The notes: generated from the letters alone by a model not told the origin. A stretch of 64,000 nt of DNA from Stutzerimonas stutzeri (GCA_002387205.1 DGLA01000007.1:1-64000); one strand, 5' to 3'. Numbered from the stretch's first letter, positions 7,827 through 16,722 are shown. Program-made: numbers and translations.

Positions 7827-9073
7827 TGTTCAGGCCGCTAAGCATCTTTATCGGTAGCCGCTACACGCGAGCCAAGCGCCGTAACCATTTCATCTCGTTC
7901 ATTTCGCTGACGTCGATGATCGGCCTGTCGCTGGGCGTGCTGGCGATGATCATGGTGCTGTCGGTCATGAACGGCTTTCAGCGAGAGATGAGCAATCGAA
8001 TCCTGGGGATGGTTCCGCACGCCGTAGTCGCCGGTGATGGGGTGCCGCTGGACGATTGGGGACCTGTGGCCGAACAGCTGGGTGCAGATCCGGATGTGCT
8101 TGGCGCTGCGCCCATCACTCAACTTGAAGGGATGCTCTCCTACAAGGGGACCATGCAGCCTATCGAGATCAATGGAATCGACCCTGATGCGGAGGACCAG
8201 GTGTCTATCCTCGGTTCAAGGATGGTCGCCGGGAGCCTCGACGACTTGGAACCGGGGGAGTCCGGGGTCATCGTTGGCCTGATGACGGCGCGCCGCTTTG
8301 GCTTGAAACTCGGCGACAAGCTGACCCTGATCGTGCCGGAGCTCAGCGACGCGCCAGGCGGCATCACACCGCGCATGCAGCGCCTCAATGTGGTTGGCGT
8401 GTTCAAGGTCGGCGCTGAACTTGACGGCACTCTGGCGATGATCCATCGCTCCGATGCTGCACAGATTCTACGTTGGGAGCCTCAGCAGGTCGAAGGGGTG
8501 CGGCTGAAGCTGAAGGATCTCTATCGTGCCCCGGAGGTGACCGCTCAGCTGGTGGCGAAGTTGGGTCAAGGCTATCGGGGCGAGGACTGGTCCCTGACTC
8601 AGGGCAGCCTGTTCAGCGCGATGAAGATGGAAAAGACCATGATCGGTCTGTTACTGCTACTGATCGTGGCCGTTGCGGCTTTCAATATCATCGCGACCCT
8701 GATCATGGTCGTGGCCGATAAGCGAGCAGACATCGCCATCCTGCGAACCCTGGGCGCCACGCCTCGTCAGATCATGACCATCTTCATGGTGCAGGGCAGC
8801 ATCATTGGAACGACCGGTACGCTGATCGGCACTGTGCTGGGTGTGTTGGGTGCGCTGAACGTCAGTACGCTGGTGGGGTGGCTGGAACGCATCTCTGGCC
8901 AACACATCTTCAGTTCCGATGTTTACTTCATCAGTACCTTGCCATCTGAGCTGCGGCTGCAGGACGTGTTGCTGGTAATAACGGCCGCTCTGACCCTGAG
9001 CTTTCTCGCAACACTCTATCCTGCCTGGCGAGCCGCACAAACCCAGCCCGCCGAGGCGCTCAGGTACGAATAA
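7826..9073 (+). CDS. lolE: Lipoprotein-releasing ABC transporter permease LolE
   Basis: Second permease of LolCDE, 415 residues, the same length as LolC and clearly its paralogue (MFRPLSIFIGSRYTRAKRR versus MFRPLSVYIGARYTRARRR; both end in YPAW+AA+TQPAEALRYE). It has one N-terminal helix, a periplasmic domain and three C-terminal helices. The ATG at 7826 overlaps the lolD stop; the TTG just upstream is unnecessary. Assigning C versus E rests on gene order. It may be the last gene of the operon, since the next gene is convergent. Confidence 0.92.
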   Translation: MFRPLSIFIGSRYTRAKRRNHFISFISLTSMIGLSLGVLAMIMVLSVMNGFQREMSNRILGMVPHAVVAGDGVPLDDWGPVAEQLGADPDVLGAAPITQLEGMLSYKGTMQPIEINGIDPDAEDQVSILGSRMVAGSLDDLEPGESGVIVGLMTARRFGLKLGDKLTLIVPELSDAPGGITPRMQRLNVVGVFKVGAELDGTLAMIHRSDAAQILRWEPQQVEGVRLKLKDLYRAPEVTAQLVAKLGQGYRGEDWSLTQGSLFSAMKMEKTMIGLLLLLIVAVAAFNIIATLIMVVADKRADIAILRTLGATPRQIMTIFMVQGSIIGTTGTLIGTVLGVLGALNVSTLVGWLERISGQHIFSSDVYFISTLPSELRLQDVLLVITAALTLSFLATLYPAWRAAQTQPAEALRYE

Positions 9074-9081
9074 CCTTCCTT

Positions 9082-9597
9082 TTAGCGACGCCGCAGCTGG
9101 CGCTTTTGCCAATTGCGGCCGACCCACCAGCGCCAATAGGCTTGGGTTGACACGTAACCCAGTACGCCGAGGACCAGACCGACCACGAGCGAGCCCAGGT
9201 ACAGGGGCTCCCAATGGCTGCTCAGCATTTTCTGCACCCACGCAAGGCTGAGTTCCATCGGCATGGGAGAGACAGGCGTATCCATCAGCCAGGCCCCTAC
9301 CTTGTAGTTGCAGTAAAAGACCGGCGGCATGGTCAACGGGTTGGTCAGCCAGACAAGACCTACCGCGATGGGCAAATTGGCTCGGGCCGGCACGGCACAG
9401 AGCGCAGCTGCGAGCATCTGCAGCGGCATGGGAATCATCGCCCAGAACAACCCGATGGCCATGGCTCGCGAAACTGAATGCCGGTTGAGGTGAAGCAGGT
9501 TTGGTTCGTGAATCAGCGCGCCGAGAAACCGCAGTGACTTGTTGGCCTTAATACGATCCGGGTGCGGCATGTAACGTTTGAAAAAACGACGCGGCAT
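9082..9597 (-). CDS. DUF2062 membrane protein
   Basis: A 171-residue inner-membrane protein with the DUF2062 pattern: a basic N-terminus (MPRRFFKRYMPHPDRIK), two or three hydrophobic segments including AMAIGLFWAMIPMPLQMLAA and a Pro/Asn-rich WLTNPLTMPPVFY motif, a C-terminal helix (LGSLVVGLVLGVLGYV) and a basic tail. Function is not established. The start at 9597 is chosen because the longer frame upstream has no family similarity. It converges with lolE and diverges from comEC. Its leader holds a strong hairpin (9608-9627). Confidence 0.88.
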   Translation of the reverse strand: MPRRFFKRYMPHPDRIKANKSLRFLGALIHEPNLLHLNRHSVSRAMAIGLFWAMIPMPLQMLAAALCAVPARANLPIAVGLVWLTNPLTMPPVFYCNYKVGAWLMDTPVSPMPMELSLAWVQKMLSSHWEPLYLGSLVVGLVLGVLGYVSTQAYWRWWVGRNWQKRQLRRR

Positions 9598-9607
9598 GAA
9601 GGTTCTC

Positions 9608-9627
9608 TGGCAGGCTGAAGCCTGCCA
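9608..9627 (-). repeat. Perfect inverted repeat in the leader of the DUF2062 gene
   Basis: TGGCAGGC (9608-9615) pairs with GCCTGCCA (9620-9627) across a four-base loop (TGAA on plus, TTCA on minus). On the minus-strand mRNA it ends ten bases before the ATG, so it could mask or present the ribosome site. No T-run follows, so it is unlikely to be a terminator. Confidence 0.55.
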
Positions 9628-9770
9628 ATTATGCCTGAAAGGCGACATGGCGCTGAGAGTAGTTTGTGACATTGCATCTACACTTGCGTCACGAGATGAA
9701 TCGGTCGGCGTGCTGAACCGTCCCCCGCCGGGGTTGCACCGATGCTGTGGAAAGGAATCCAGGATATCCG

Positions 9771-11996
9771 ATGCGTATTGCACTGCTCGCGCTGGCGGTA
9801 GGCCTTCTGCTGCTGCGCTTTTTGCCCGTACTGCCGCCTGTCTGGATGCTATGGGCTCTGCTTCTGGCGGGGCTCGCATTGTTACGAACGCGAGGCTGGC
9901 CCGTTGCGCTCTTCTGCCTTGGGCTCTTCTGGAGTTGCATGAGTGCGCACTGCGCTCTGGACGATCGTCTGCCCAAGGCGCTCGATGGCCGAACGTTCTG
10001 GCTGGAAGGCCGAGTGACTGGCCTCCCGGATGTGCGCAAGGGTGTGGTGCGGTTCGAACTTGACGATATCTCGTCACGCCATGCGGGCCTGCCATCACGC
10101 CTACGCCTCGCATGGTACGACGGACCCTCCATGCGAGCGGGTGAGAGATGGCGCGTGGCGGCAAAACTGAAGCGACCACGGGGGCTGGTCAACCCAAGTG
10201 GATTCGATTACGAAGCCTGGTTGCTCTCTCAGCGGATCGGTGCCAGTGGCACGGTCAAGGCTGGTGAACGCCTGAGCGCAGCGGAAGGCGAGGGCGGTTG
10301 GCGGGACCGCTTACGACAGCGCCTCCTTGGTGTCGACGCCCAGGGTCGTGCCGGTGCAATTGCTGCCCTGGTCGTCGGCGATTCAAGTGGCTTATCGATC
10401 GCCGATTGGCAGATATTGCAGGACACCGGCACTGTGCACCTGATGGTGATATCCGGGCAGCATGTCGGGATGCTGGCGGGCTTGTTATACGCGCTGGTCA
10501 TGCAGTTGGCGCGTTGGGGAATCTGGCCTGCACGGCTTGCCTGGCTGCCCTGGGCCTGTTGCCTTGCCTTTGCGGGAGCGATGGGATACGGCTGGCTGGC
10601 TGGGTTTGAGGTACCCGTACAGCGGGCATGCGTAATGGTGGGCTTGGTACTCCTGTGGCGACTGCGATTTCGCCACCTGGGTGTTTGGCTACCGCTGTTG
10701 CTGGCGCTGGATCTGCTGCTTCTGCTGGACCCTCTGGTCAGCCTTCAGTCGGGTTTCTGGTTGTCCTTTTTAGCTGTCGCCCTGCTTGCGTTGATATTCA
10801 GGAACCGTCTCGGCAATTGGCGGTGGTGGCAGGCCCTGGGTCGCGCCCAATGGAGCATGGCGCTCGGCCTGTTGCCAGCGATGGTTGCGCTCGGCCTGCC
10901 GGTCAGCCTTAGCGGGCCGGTCGCCAATCTCTTTGCTGTTCCGCTAGTGAGCATCCTGATCGTGCCGCTGTCCTTGCTGGGCACCGCGCTGCTTTGGCTT
11001 CCGGGGGTAGGTGAAGGATTGCTCTGGTTTGCAGGAGGGTTGCTGGCCATCCTTTTCGAGGCGCTGCAGTGGCTGGCCGGTTGGCAGCCTGCTTGGGTGG
11101 CGGTCCAATTGCCGCTATGGGCATGGTTGCTGGTTGCTGTTGGCGCCCTGCTGCTGCTGTTGCCCGCCGGGGTGCCGTTCCGCCTGCTCGGCCTGATGCT
11201 GCTGACGCCGCTGGTATATCCACCTGCAACCCAGCAGCCGGCTGGCGAGGCTGAGGCCTGGATATTCGATGTAGGGCAGGGCCTGTCGGTGCTGATCCGT
11301 ACCCAAAACCATGCACTTCTCTACGACGCTGGCCCTCGCTATGGCGACCGTGATGCTGGAGAGCGTGTCGTATATCCCTCCTTGCGGGCGCTGGGTCTGG
11401 ATGGTCTCGACTTGATGATCCTCAGTCACGCTGACAGTGATCATGCGGGAGGCGCTCCTGCGATCCAGCGTAGAATGTCAGTTTCGCAGGTGATAAGCGG
11501 GGAGCGCCTGCAATTGCCTGTTTCACTGGGTGCGCAAGCATGCCAGTCGGGCAGTGGCTGGATGTGGGATCAGGTTCGCTTCACGCTGTGGCAATGGAAG
11601 GAGGCGAAAAGCGGCAACCAGGCGTCCTGCGTGCTGCTTGTTGAAGCAGCCGGTGAGCGACTGCTGCTGACCGGGGATATCGACGAGCCAGCCGAGCAGG
11701 CCTTGGTGGATAGCGGCCTGGCGATCGATGCGCAGTGGCTGCTGGTGCCACATCATGGCAGCCGTAGCTCATCTTCAGCCGCTTTTCTCACGGCCGTAGG
11801 CGCGGCGGGCGCGCTGATATCGCGCGGCGAGCACAATGCGTTCGGTCATCCGCACCCGGACGTCGTGCAGCGATTGCAGCAGGCAGGCATGGCTCTCTAC
11901 GACACGGCGGAGCGGGGCGCCTTGATGGTTCGCCTCGGCCGCTTCGGCCCTGTCGAAGGTCTTCGCGACGAACCGCGGTTCTGGCGGGAAAAATGA
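9771..11996 (+). CDS. comEC: DNA internalisation competence protein ComEC/Rec2
   Basis: ComEC is the inner-membrane channel that takes up single-stranded DNA during natural transformation. The 741-residue protein has N-terminal membrane helices around a DUF4131 region, the competence-domain core (TGTVHLMVISGQHVGMLAGL near residue 220), more helices to about residue 480, then a cytoplasmic metallo-beta-lactamase domain with FDVGQGLSVLI, LSHADSDHAGG (His near 553) and LLVPHHGS. It appears full length with all metal ligands. The start at 9771 has CAGGA upstream; the GTG at 9747 adds eight unlikely residues. Confidence 0.95.
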   Translation: MRIALLALAVGLLLLRFLPVLPPVWMLWALLLAGLALLRTRGWPVALFCLGLFWSCMSAHCALDDRLPKALDGRTFWLEGRVTGLPDVRKGVVRFELDDISSRHAGLPSRLRLAWYDGPSMRAGERWRVAAKLKRPRGLVNPSGFDYEAWLLSQRIGASGTVKAGERLSAAEGEGGWRDRLRQRLLGVDAQGRAGAIAALVVGDSSGLSIADWQILQDTGTVHLMVISGQHVGMLAGLLYALVMQLARWGIWPARLAWLPWACCLAFAGAMGYGWLAGFEVPVQRACVMVGLVLLWRLRFRHLGVWLPLLLALDLLLLLDPLVSLQSGFWLSFLAVALLALIFRNRLGNWRWWQALGRAQWSMALGLLPAMVALGLPVSLSGPVANLFAVPLVSILIVPLSLLGTALLWLPGVGEGLLWFAGGLLAILFEALQWLAGWQPAWVAVQLPLWAWLLVAVGALLLLLPAGVPFRLLGLMLLTPLVYPPATQQPAGEAEAWIFDVGQGLSVLIRTQNHALLYDAGPRYGDRDAGERVVYPSLRALGLDGLDLMILSHADSDHAGGAPAIQRRMSVSQVISGERLQLPVSLGAQACQSGSGWMWDQVRFTLWQWKEAKSGNQASCVLLVEAAGERLLLTGDIDEPAEQALVDSGLAIDAQWLLVPHHGSRSSSSAAFLTAVGAAGALISRGEHNAFGHPHPDVVQRLQQAGMALYDTAERGALMVRLGRFGPVEGLRDEPRFWREK

Positions 11997-12067
11997 GAAC
12001 CGGGGCCGTCGGCGGTCTGGTGACCCTATGCTAGAGTGGCGCCACTTTTTCGAGGGGGATTCATCTC

Positions 12068-12700
12068 GTGTGGGAGCTGGTCAAAGCGGGCGGCTGGATA
12101 ATGCTGCCAATCATCCTGTGTTCCATCGCTGCTGCCGGTATCATTGCCGAGCGCCTCTGGACGCTGCGTCCTAGCCGTGTCACCCCTCCGCATCTGCTAG
12201 GGCAGGTCTGGAAGTGGATAAAGGACAAGAAGCTGAGCAACCAGAAGCTCAAGGAACTGCGCGGGGATTCCCCCCTGGGCGAGATCCTCGCGGCCGGCCT
12301 GGCCAATTCGAAGCATGGCCGTGAAATCATGAAGGAATGCATCGAAGAAGCGGCGGCCCGTGTCGTCCATGATCTCGAGCGCTATCTTAATGCGCTCGGC
12401 ACGATCGCCGGAATCGCACCGCTGCTGGGCTTGCTCGGTACCGTACTTGGCATGATCGAGATATTTGGCGCCTTCATGGGTGCGGGTATGGCCAATGCAC
12501 CCTTGCTTGCTTCCGGCATTTCCAAGGCGTTGATCACCACTGCCGCAGGCCTGATGGTTGGCATCCCGGCGCTTTTCTTCCATCGCTTTCTGCTGCGCCG
12601 CGTCGAGGAATTGGTCGTCGGGATGGAGCAGGAGGCGATCAAGCTAGTGGAGGTGGTACAAGGCGACCGTGATGTCGATCTGGGTGAGGGCAAGGCGTGA
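12068..12700 (+). CDS. exbB: ExbB/TolQ-family proton channel protein
   Basis: An inner-membrane motor subunit of the ExbB/TolQ/MotA family, 210 residues. It has one N-terminal helix (WIMLPIILCSIAAAGIIAERL), a cytoplasmic loop, then two helices with the family segments GTIAGIAPLLGLLGTVLGMIEIF and LITTAAGLMVGIPALFFHRFL. The start is GTG with CGAGGGGG upstream. Its stop overlaps exbD (GTGA). No tonB gene is adjacent. In E. coli the position between comEC and lpxK holds msbA; here this gene pair stands in its place. Confidence 0.92.
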   Translation: MWELVKAGGWIMLPIILCSIAAAGIIAERLWTLRPSRVTPPHLLGQVWKWIKDKKLSNQKLKELRGDSPLGEILAAGLANSKHGREIMKECIEEAAARVVHDLERYLNALGTIAGIAPLLGLLGTVLGMIEIFGAFMGAGMANAPLLASGISKALITTAAGLMVGIPALFFHRFLLRRVEELVVGMEQEAIKLVEVVQGDRDVDLGEGKA

Positions 12701-13125
12701 AGTTTCGGCGCAAGGCTAGGGAAAATGTCGACATCGGTCTGGCTCCGCTGATCGATGTGGTGTTCATTCTGCTGCTGTTCTTTGTAGTCACCACGACCTT
12801 TACTCGTGAAACACAGCTCAAGGTCGACCTCCCCGAGGCCGCCAGCGGCACACCACCGCAAGAAGCCGAGAAGAAACAGCTGGAAGTGGTTATCGACGTG
12901 GACGGAAATTTCAGCCTGAACGGCAAGCCGTTGATCAAACACGACCTCAATACACTGATGGCTGCGCTGACCAAGGAATCCGCCGGTGACACCAGCCTGC
13001 CGATGATAATCAGCGCCGACGGCAAAACGCCTCATCAGGCCGTGATTACCGCAATGGATGCTGCGGGCAAACTCGGATTTGCGCATTTGCGCATCACCAC
13101 TGTAGAGGCCCAGCCGGAGCCCTGA
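12697..13125 (+). CDS. exbD: ExbD/TolR-family biopolymer transport protein
   Basis: Partner of ExbB, 142 residues: a short basic cytoplasmic N-terminus, one membrane helix with the proton-carrying Asp (APLIDVVFILLLFFVV, Asp20) and a periplasmic domain (residues about 45-135). The GTG start overlaps the exbB stop and the stop overlaps the lpxK ATG (TGATG). The pair should convert proton-motive force into work on an envelope partner that is not visible here. Confidence 0.92.
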   Translation: MKFRRKARENVDIGLAPLIDVVFILLLFFVVTTTFTRETQLKVDLPEAASGTPPQEAEKKQLEVVIDVDGNFSLNGKPLIKHDLNTLMAALTKESAGDTSLPMIISADGKTPHQAVITAMDAAGKLGFAHLRITTVEAQPEP

Positions 13126-14129
13126 TGTCCTTTGCCGACCGCCTTCAGCGCGCCTGGTACCACGGGCATCCGGCGCTGGCGTTACTGACGCCGCTCGAGG
13201 CGCTTTACCGGTTCGTGGTCAGGGGCCGGCGTAACAAGTATTTGCAAGGAAAGCAGGATAGCCATCGTGCACCTGTGCCCGTTGTGGTGGTGGGCAACAT
13301 TACGGTTGGTGGTACTGGCAAGACACCGATGATCCTCTGGCTCATCACACATTGCAGGCAGCGAGGCTTGAAAGTGGGTGTCGTAAGCCGCGGGTATGGG
13401 GCCATGCCGCCGGCGTATCCGTGGCTTGTGCAGCCTGACCAGTCCGCGGCCCAGGCCGGTGACGAACCCCTTTTGATTGCCAGACGGACGGGCGTGCCCG
13501 TAATGATCGACCCGGATCGATCTCGGGCCGTAGAGGCGCTGCTCAAGCGTGGACCGCTGGACCTTATCCTGTCAGACGACGGCCTGCAGCATTACCGACT
13601 CGCGCGTGATCTGGAGTTGGTGCTCATCGATGCAGTTCGTGGTTTGGGGAATGGCCGCTGCTTGCCGGCTGGCCCTCTACGAGAACCTGCCGAGCGGCTG
13701 CAAGCTGTCGATGCGGTGCTGTACAACGGCGCCACTGCCGACTGTGCCAAAGGCTTTGCTTTCAATCTGCGCCCGTCAGGCCTGGTTGAACTCATCAGCG
13801 AGGCCTCCTGGGCGCTTGATCATTTCCCTCATGGCCAGCAGATGCATGCCGTCGCCGGTATAGGCAATCCACAGCGTTTCTTCGCCACGCTCGAGGCGCT
13901 ACACTGGCGACCGATTCCACATCCCTTTGCAGACCACGCCCGATACAGCCTGGAGCAGCTGACTTTCAGCCCTCCGCTACCGGTGGTGATGACTGAAAAG
14001 GATGCGGTCAAATGCCGGGCATTCGCGCTCCCTGGCTGGAGCTATCTGCAGGTGCAAGCCGAGCCTTCGGCGGCGTTCGTAACCTGGTTCGATGCACAGC
14101 TGGACCGATTGCTATCTGACCCCCGCTAA
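13125..14129 (+). CDS. lpxK: Tetraacyldisaccharide 4'-kinase
   Basis: LpxK phosphorylates the 4' position of tetraacyldisaccharide-1-phosphate to make lipid IVA in the inner leaflet, the sixth step of lipid A synthesis. The 334-residue protein has an N-terminal hydrophobic/basic helix (WYHGHPALALLTPLEALYRFVV), a Walker A loop VGGTGKTP near residue 62, and the substrate-site segments DEPLLIARRTGVPV and LILSDDGLQHYRLARDLELVLID. It overlaps exbD by one base and is followed by ycaR and kdsB, so lipid A and Kdo genes are grouped. Confidence 0.95.
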   Translation: MSFADRLQRAWYHGHPALALLTPLEALYRFVVRGRRNKYLQGKQDSHRAPVPVVVVGNITVGGTGKTPMILWLITHCRQRGLKVGVVSRGYGAMPPAYPWLVQPDQSAAQAGDEPLLIARRTGVPVMIDPDRSRAVEALLKRGPLDLILSDDGLQHYRLARDLELVLIDAVRGLGNGRCLPAGPLREPAERLQAVDAVLYNGATADCAKGFAFNLRPSGLVELISEASWALDHFPHGQQMHAVAGIGNPQRFFATLEALHWRPIPHPFADHARYSLEQLTFSPPLPVVMTEKDAVKCRAFALPGWSYLQVQAEPSAAFVTWFDAQLDRLLSDPR

Positions 14130-14175
14130 GCGGCACGATCTGCCATGCGCAGTCGGCTGCTACCAAGGACTGCGC

Positions 14176-14361
14176 ATGGATACCAAACTGCTCGACATAC
14201 TCGCCTGCCCCCTGTGCAAGGGGCCCCTGAAGCTCACCGACGACAAGTCCGAACTGATCTGCAAGGCAGACGGGATGGCGTTTCCGGTGCGTGACGGCAT
14301 ACCGGTGATGCTGGAAAGCGAGGCCCGCACGCTTGACGTGGATGAGCGGCTGGAAAAATGA
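14176..14361 (+). CDS. ycaR: Trm112-like protein YcaR (UPF0434)
   Basis: A 61-residue protein of the Trm112/YcaR family, with N-terminal CPLCKGPL and later ICKADGMAFPVRDGIPVML, the typical small zinc-ribbon-like fold. In bacteria its exact role is unsettled; it sits between lpxK and kdsB in many gammaproteobacteria. The ATG at 14176 gives the family N-terminus MDTKLLDILACP. It overlaps kdsB by four bases (ATGA). Confidence 0.92.
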   Translation: MDTKLLDILACPLCKGPLKLTDDKSELICKADGMAFPVRDGIPVMLESEARTLDVDERLEK

Positions 14362-15128
14362 GCGACGCCTTTACGGTTGTGATTCCGGCGCGTTACGCCT
14401 CCACGCGTCTTCCCGGCAAGCCGCTGCAGGATATCGCCGGAAAACCCATGGTCAGGCATGTCTGGGAGCAGGCCTGCAGAAGCGGCGCTCAGCGGGTGGT
14501 GATTGCTACTGATGATCACCGCATTCTTGAGGCGTGCACCGGGTTCGGTGCCGACGTCCTGCTCACGCGCACCGAGCACAACTCTGGCACAGACCGCCTC
14601 GCCGAGGTCGCTCAAAAGCTGGGCATGGCGGCTGACGAGATCGTCGTGAATGTTCAGGGCGATGAGCCTTTGATCCCACCATCAGTCATCAATCAGGTGG
14701 CCAGCAACCTTGCCCTACACCCAGAAGCAGCAATCGCAACCCTGGCGGAACCGCTAGAAGATGTCGAGTCGCTGTTCAACCCGAACGTCGTCAAGGTGCT
14801 GTCTGACATGCACGGTCTAGCCCTAACGTTCAGTCGCGCGCCGTTGCCGTGGGCACGAGACGAGTTCGCCCGCGACAAGGCCATATTGCCGTCTGCTGTG
14901 CCGTATCGAAGACACATCGGAATCTATGCTTATCGAGCGGGCTTTCTCGCCGATTTCGTCGCCTGGGGCCCGTGCTGGCTGGAAAGCACCGAATGTCTGG
15001 AGCAACTGCGCGCGCTCTGGCATGGCAAGCGTATCCATGTCGCCGATGCCATCGAAGCGCCACCGGCCGGTGTCGACACGCCGGAAGACCTGGATCGTGT
15101 TCGCTTGCTGTTAGAGACGCAAGCGTGA
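14358..15128 (+). CDS. kdsB: CMP-Kdo synthetase (3-deoxy-manno-octulosonate cytidylyltransferase)
   Basis: KdsB activates Kdo with CTP to give CMP-Kdo, the donor for the lipopolysaccharide inner core. The 256-residue protein has the nucleotidyltransferase start PARYASTRLPGKPLQDI, the NVQGDEPL motif and the substrate-binding segment HIGIYAYR. ATGA overlap with ycaR and GTGA overlap with ptpA. Confidence 0.96.
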   Translation: MSDAFTVVIPARYASTRLPGKPLQDIAGKPMVRHVWEQACRSGAQRVVIATDDHRILEACTGFGADVLLTRTEHNSGTDRLAEVAQKLGMAADEIVVNVQGDEPLIPPSVINQVASNLALHPEAAIATLAEPLEDVESLFNPNVVKVLSDMHGLALTFSRAPLPWARDEFARDKAILPSAVPYRRHIGIYAYRAGFLADFVAWGPCWLESTECLEQLRALWHGKRIHVADAIEAPPAGVDTPEDLDRVRLLLETQA

Positions 15129-15589
15129 AGATCCTGTTCGTGTGCATGGGCAATATCTGCCGTTCCCCCACTGCCGAGGCAGTGTTTCGCAAGCATCTGG
15201 AGAATGCCGGGCTTGAAGGTCAGGTTTTCATCGATTCGGCGGGGACCGGGGACTGGCATGTCGGCAAGGCTCCTGATCAGCGTGCCTGCGCAGCTGCGAC
15301 CAGGCGGGGCTATAACCTCCATGAGCTGAAGGCGCGACAGGTGACGCGCTCCGATCTGGAGCAGTTTGATCTGATCCTGGCAATGGATCACGACAACCTG
15401 GCATGGTTGCAGGCGTTAGCCAACGAGGATACCCGAGCGGAGCTGGACTTGCTGTTGCGTCGCTTCTATCTGGGTCGAGACGCCGTTCCCGACCCCTATT
15501 TCGGCGGCGCAGACGGCTTTGAAGAAGTGCTCGACCTTATCGAGCAGGCTTCGGTGCGGTTGCTTGATGAAATCAGGCAGCGCCTGTGA
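15125..15589 (+). CDS. ptpA: Low-molecular-weight protein tyrosine phosphatase
   Basis: A 154-residue LMW-PTP with the active-site loop CMGNICRSP at residues 7-15 (nucleophile Cys7, Arg13) and the general-acid loop DPYFGG near residue 123. The start is GTG overlapping the kdsB stop (GTGA); the longer frame upstream is a shadow of kdsB. No kinase or capsule genes lie nearby, so the substrate is unknown. The stop overlaps the murB GTG, suggesting coupling. Confidence 0.93.
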   Translation: MKILFVCMGNICRSPTAEAVFRKHLENAGLEGQVFIDSAGTGDWHVGKAPDQRACAAATRRGYNLHELKARQVTRSDLEQFDLILAMDHDNLAWLQALANEDTRAELDLLLRRFYLGRDAVPDPYFGGADGFEEVLDLIEQASVRLLDEIRQRL

Positions 15590-16605
15590 CCCTGCTCATC
15601 GAACGCGGACACTCGCTCAAGCCTCACAATACCCTGGGTGTCGAGGCCCTTGCGACTCGGTATGTCGAGGCGCATGACCAAGACGAAGTAATGGAAGCGT
15701 TAGGCGAAGCAAAGCGTCTGGGTGTTCCGCTATGGATACTGGGCGGAGGAAGCAACCTGTTGCTGACACGGGACATTGACGCATTGGTTCTGCGCATGAT
15801 GACTCGCGGCGTGCGCATTCTTTCCGACGACGGCGATAGGGTGGTTCTCGAAGCGGAGGCGGGGGAGCCTTGGCATCCGTTCGTGCTTCATAGCCTTGAG
15901 CTCGGCTTGTCCGGGCTGGAAAACCTGAGCCTGATCCCGGGTACGGTAGGTGCTGCGCCTATCCAGAACGTCGGTGCGTATGGTGTCGAAATCAAAGACA
16001 TCTTCGCTGGCCTGACGGCACTGGATCGGGAAACGGGGCAGCTTCGGGATTTCAATCGCGAGGACTGCCAGTTTGGCTACAGAGATAGCCTGTTCAAGCA
16101 ACAGGCCGGGCGCTATATCATTCTGCGGGTGCGTTTTGCATTGCAGAGAACCGCTGCGCTAACACTCGATTACGGTCCGTTGCGCGAGTGGTTGCGCAGG
16201 CATGACATATTGGTGCCTACCGCGAAAGATGTGAGTCGAGCCGTGTGTGCCATCCGCCGCGAGAAGCTGCCTGATCCCCTTGTGCTGGGAAATGCTGGCA
16301 GTTTTTTCAAGAATCCGCTGGTGCCTGCCTCGTTGGCGGACCAGCTGCGCCAGTGCTTTCCGGGTCTGGTCGCCTTCGCTCAGGATGACGGTCAGGTGAA
16401 GCTGGCAGCAGGTTGGCTGATCGAGCAGGCGGGTTGGAAAGGCTATCGTCAAGGCGATGCCGGGGTGCATGCCATGCAGGCCCTGGTCCTGGTTAATCAT
16501 GGGCGGGCGACGGGCGAGGAGATCCTCCAGCTCGCTCACCAGATTCAGGCCGACATTGCCGAGCGGTTTTGCGTACACCTCGAAATCGAGCCGAACGTCA
16601 TCTAA
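15586..16605 (+). CDS. murB: UDP-N-acetylenolpyruvoylglucosamine reductase
   Basis: MurB reduces UDP-GlcNAc-enolpyruvate to UDP-MurNAc with NADPH and FAD, the second committed step of peptidoglycan synthesis. The 339-residue protein is the longer, E. coli-like type. It shows the FAD loop ILGGGSNLL near residue 50, IQNVGAYGVEIKD, and GNAGSFFKNP with the catalytic Ser near residue 235. GTG start overlapping ptpA. It is the last gene of this plus-strand run and converges with rne. Confidence 0.96.
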   Translation: MTLLIERGHSLKPHNTLGVEALATRYVEAHDQDEVMEALGEAKRLGVPLWILGGGSNLLLTRDIDALVLRMMTRGVRILSDDGDRVVLEAEAGEPWHPFVLHSLELGLSGLENLSLIPGTVGAAPIQNVGAYGVEIKDIFAGLTALDRETGQLRDFNREDCQFGYRDSLFKQQAGRYIILRVRFALQRTAALTLDYGPLREWLRRHDILVPTAKDVSRAVCAIRREKLPDPLVLGNAGSFFKNPLVPASLADQLRQCFPGLVAFAQDDGQVKLAAGWLIEQAGWKGYRQGDAGVHAMQALVLVNHGRATGEEILQLAHQIQADIAERFCVHLEIEPNVI

Positions 16606-16679
16606 CGCTCTACCGCCCCGTGGTTGCTTCCGGTTGCCTGGAGCGGCTTGCTAGGCTCCGACTTGGCGGTCAACGGGCA

Positions 16680-16709
16680 CAAAAAAAGGGATGCCGAAGC
16701 ATCCCTTTT
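16680..16709 (-). terminator. Strong intrinsic terminator of rne (perhaps two-way)
   Basis: AAAAGGGATGC (16684-16694) pairs perfectly with GCATCCCTTTT (16699-16709). On the minus strand the loop is TTCG closed by C-G, a very stable tetraloop, and the helix runs into eight Ts (complement of A16680-A16687). It lies 14 bases past the rne stop. On the plus strand the stem ends in TTTT, so it may also stop murB transcripts. Confidence 0.9.
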
Positions 16710-16722
16710 CTATCTCTGCCGG

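Noticed and set aside
5872..9073. LolC and LolE as a recent tandem duplication or misassembly
   Set aside because: They are diverged at many residues and flank lolD; two different permeases are normal for LolCDE.
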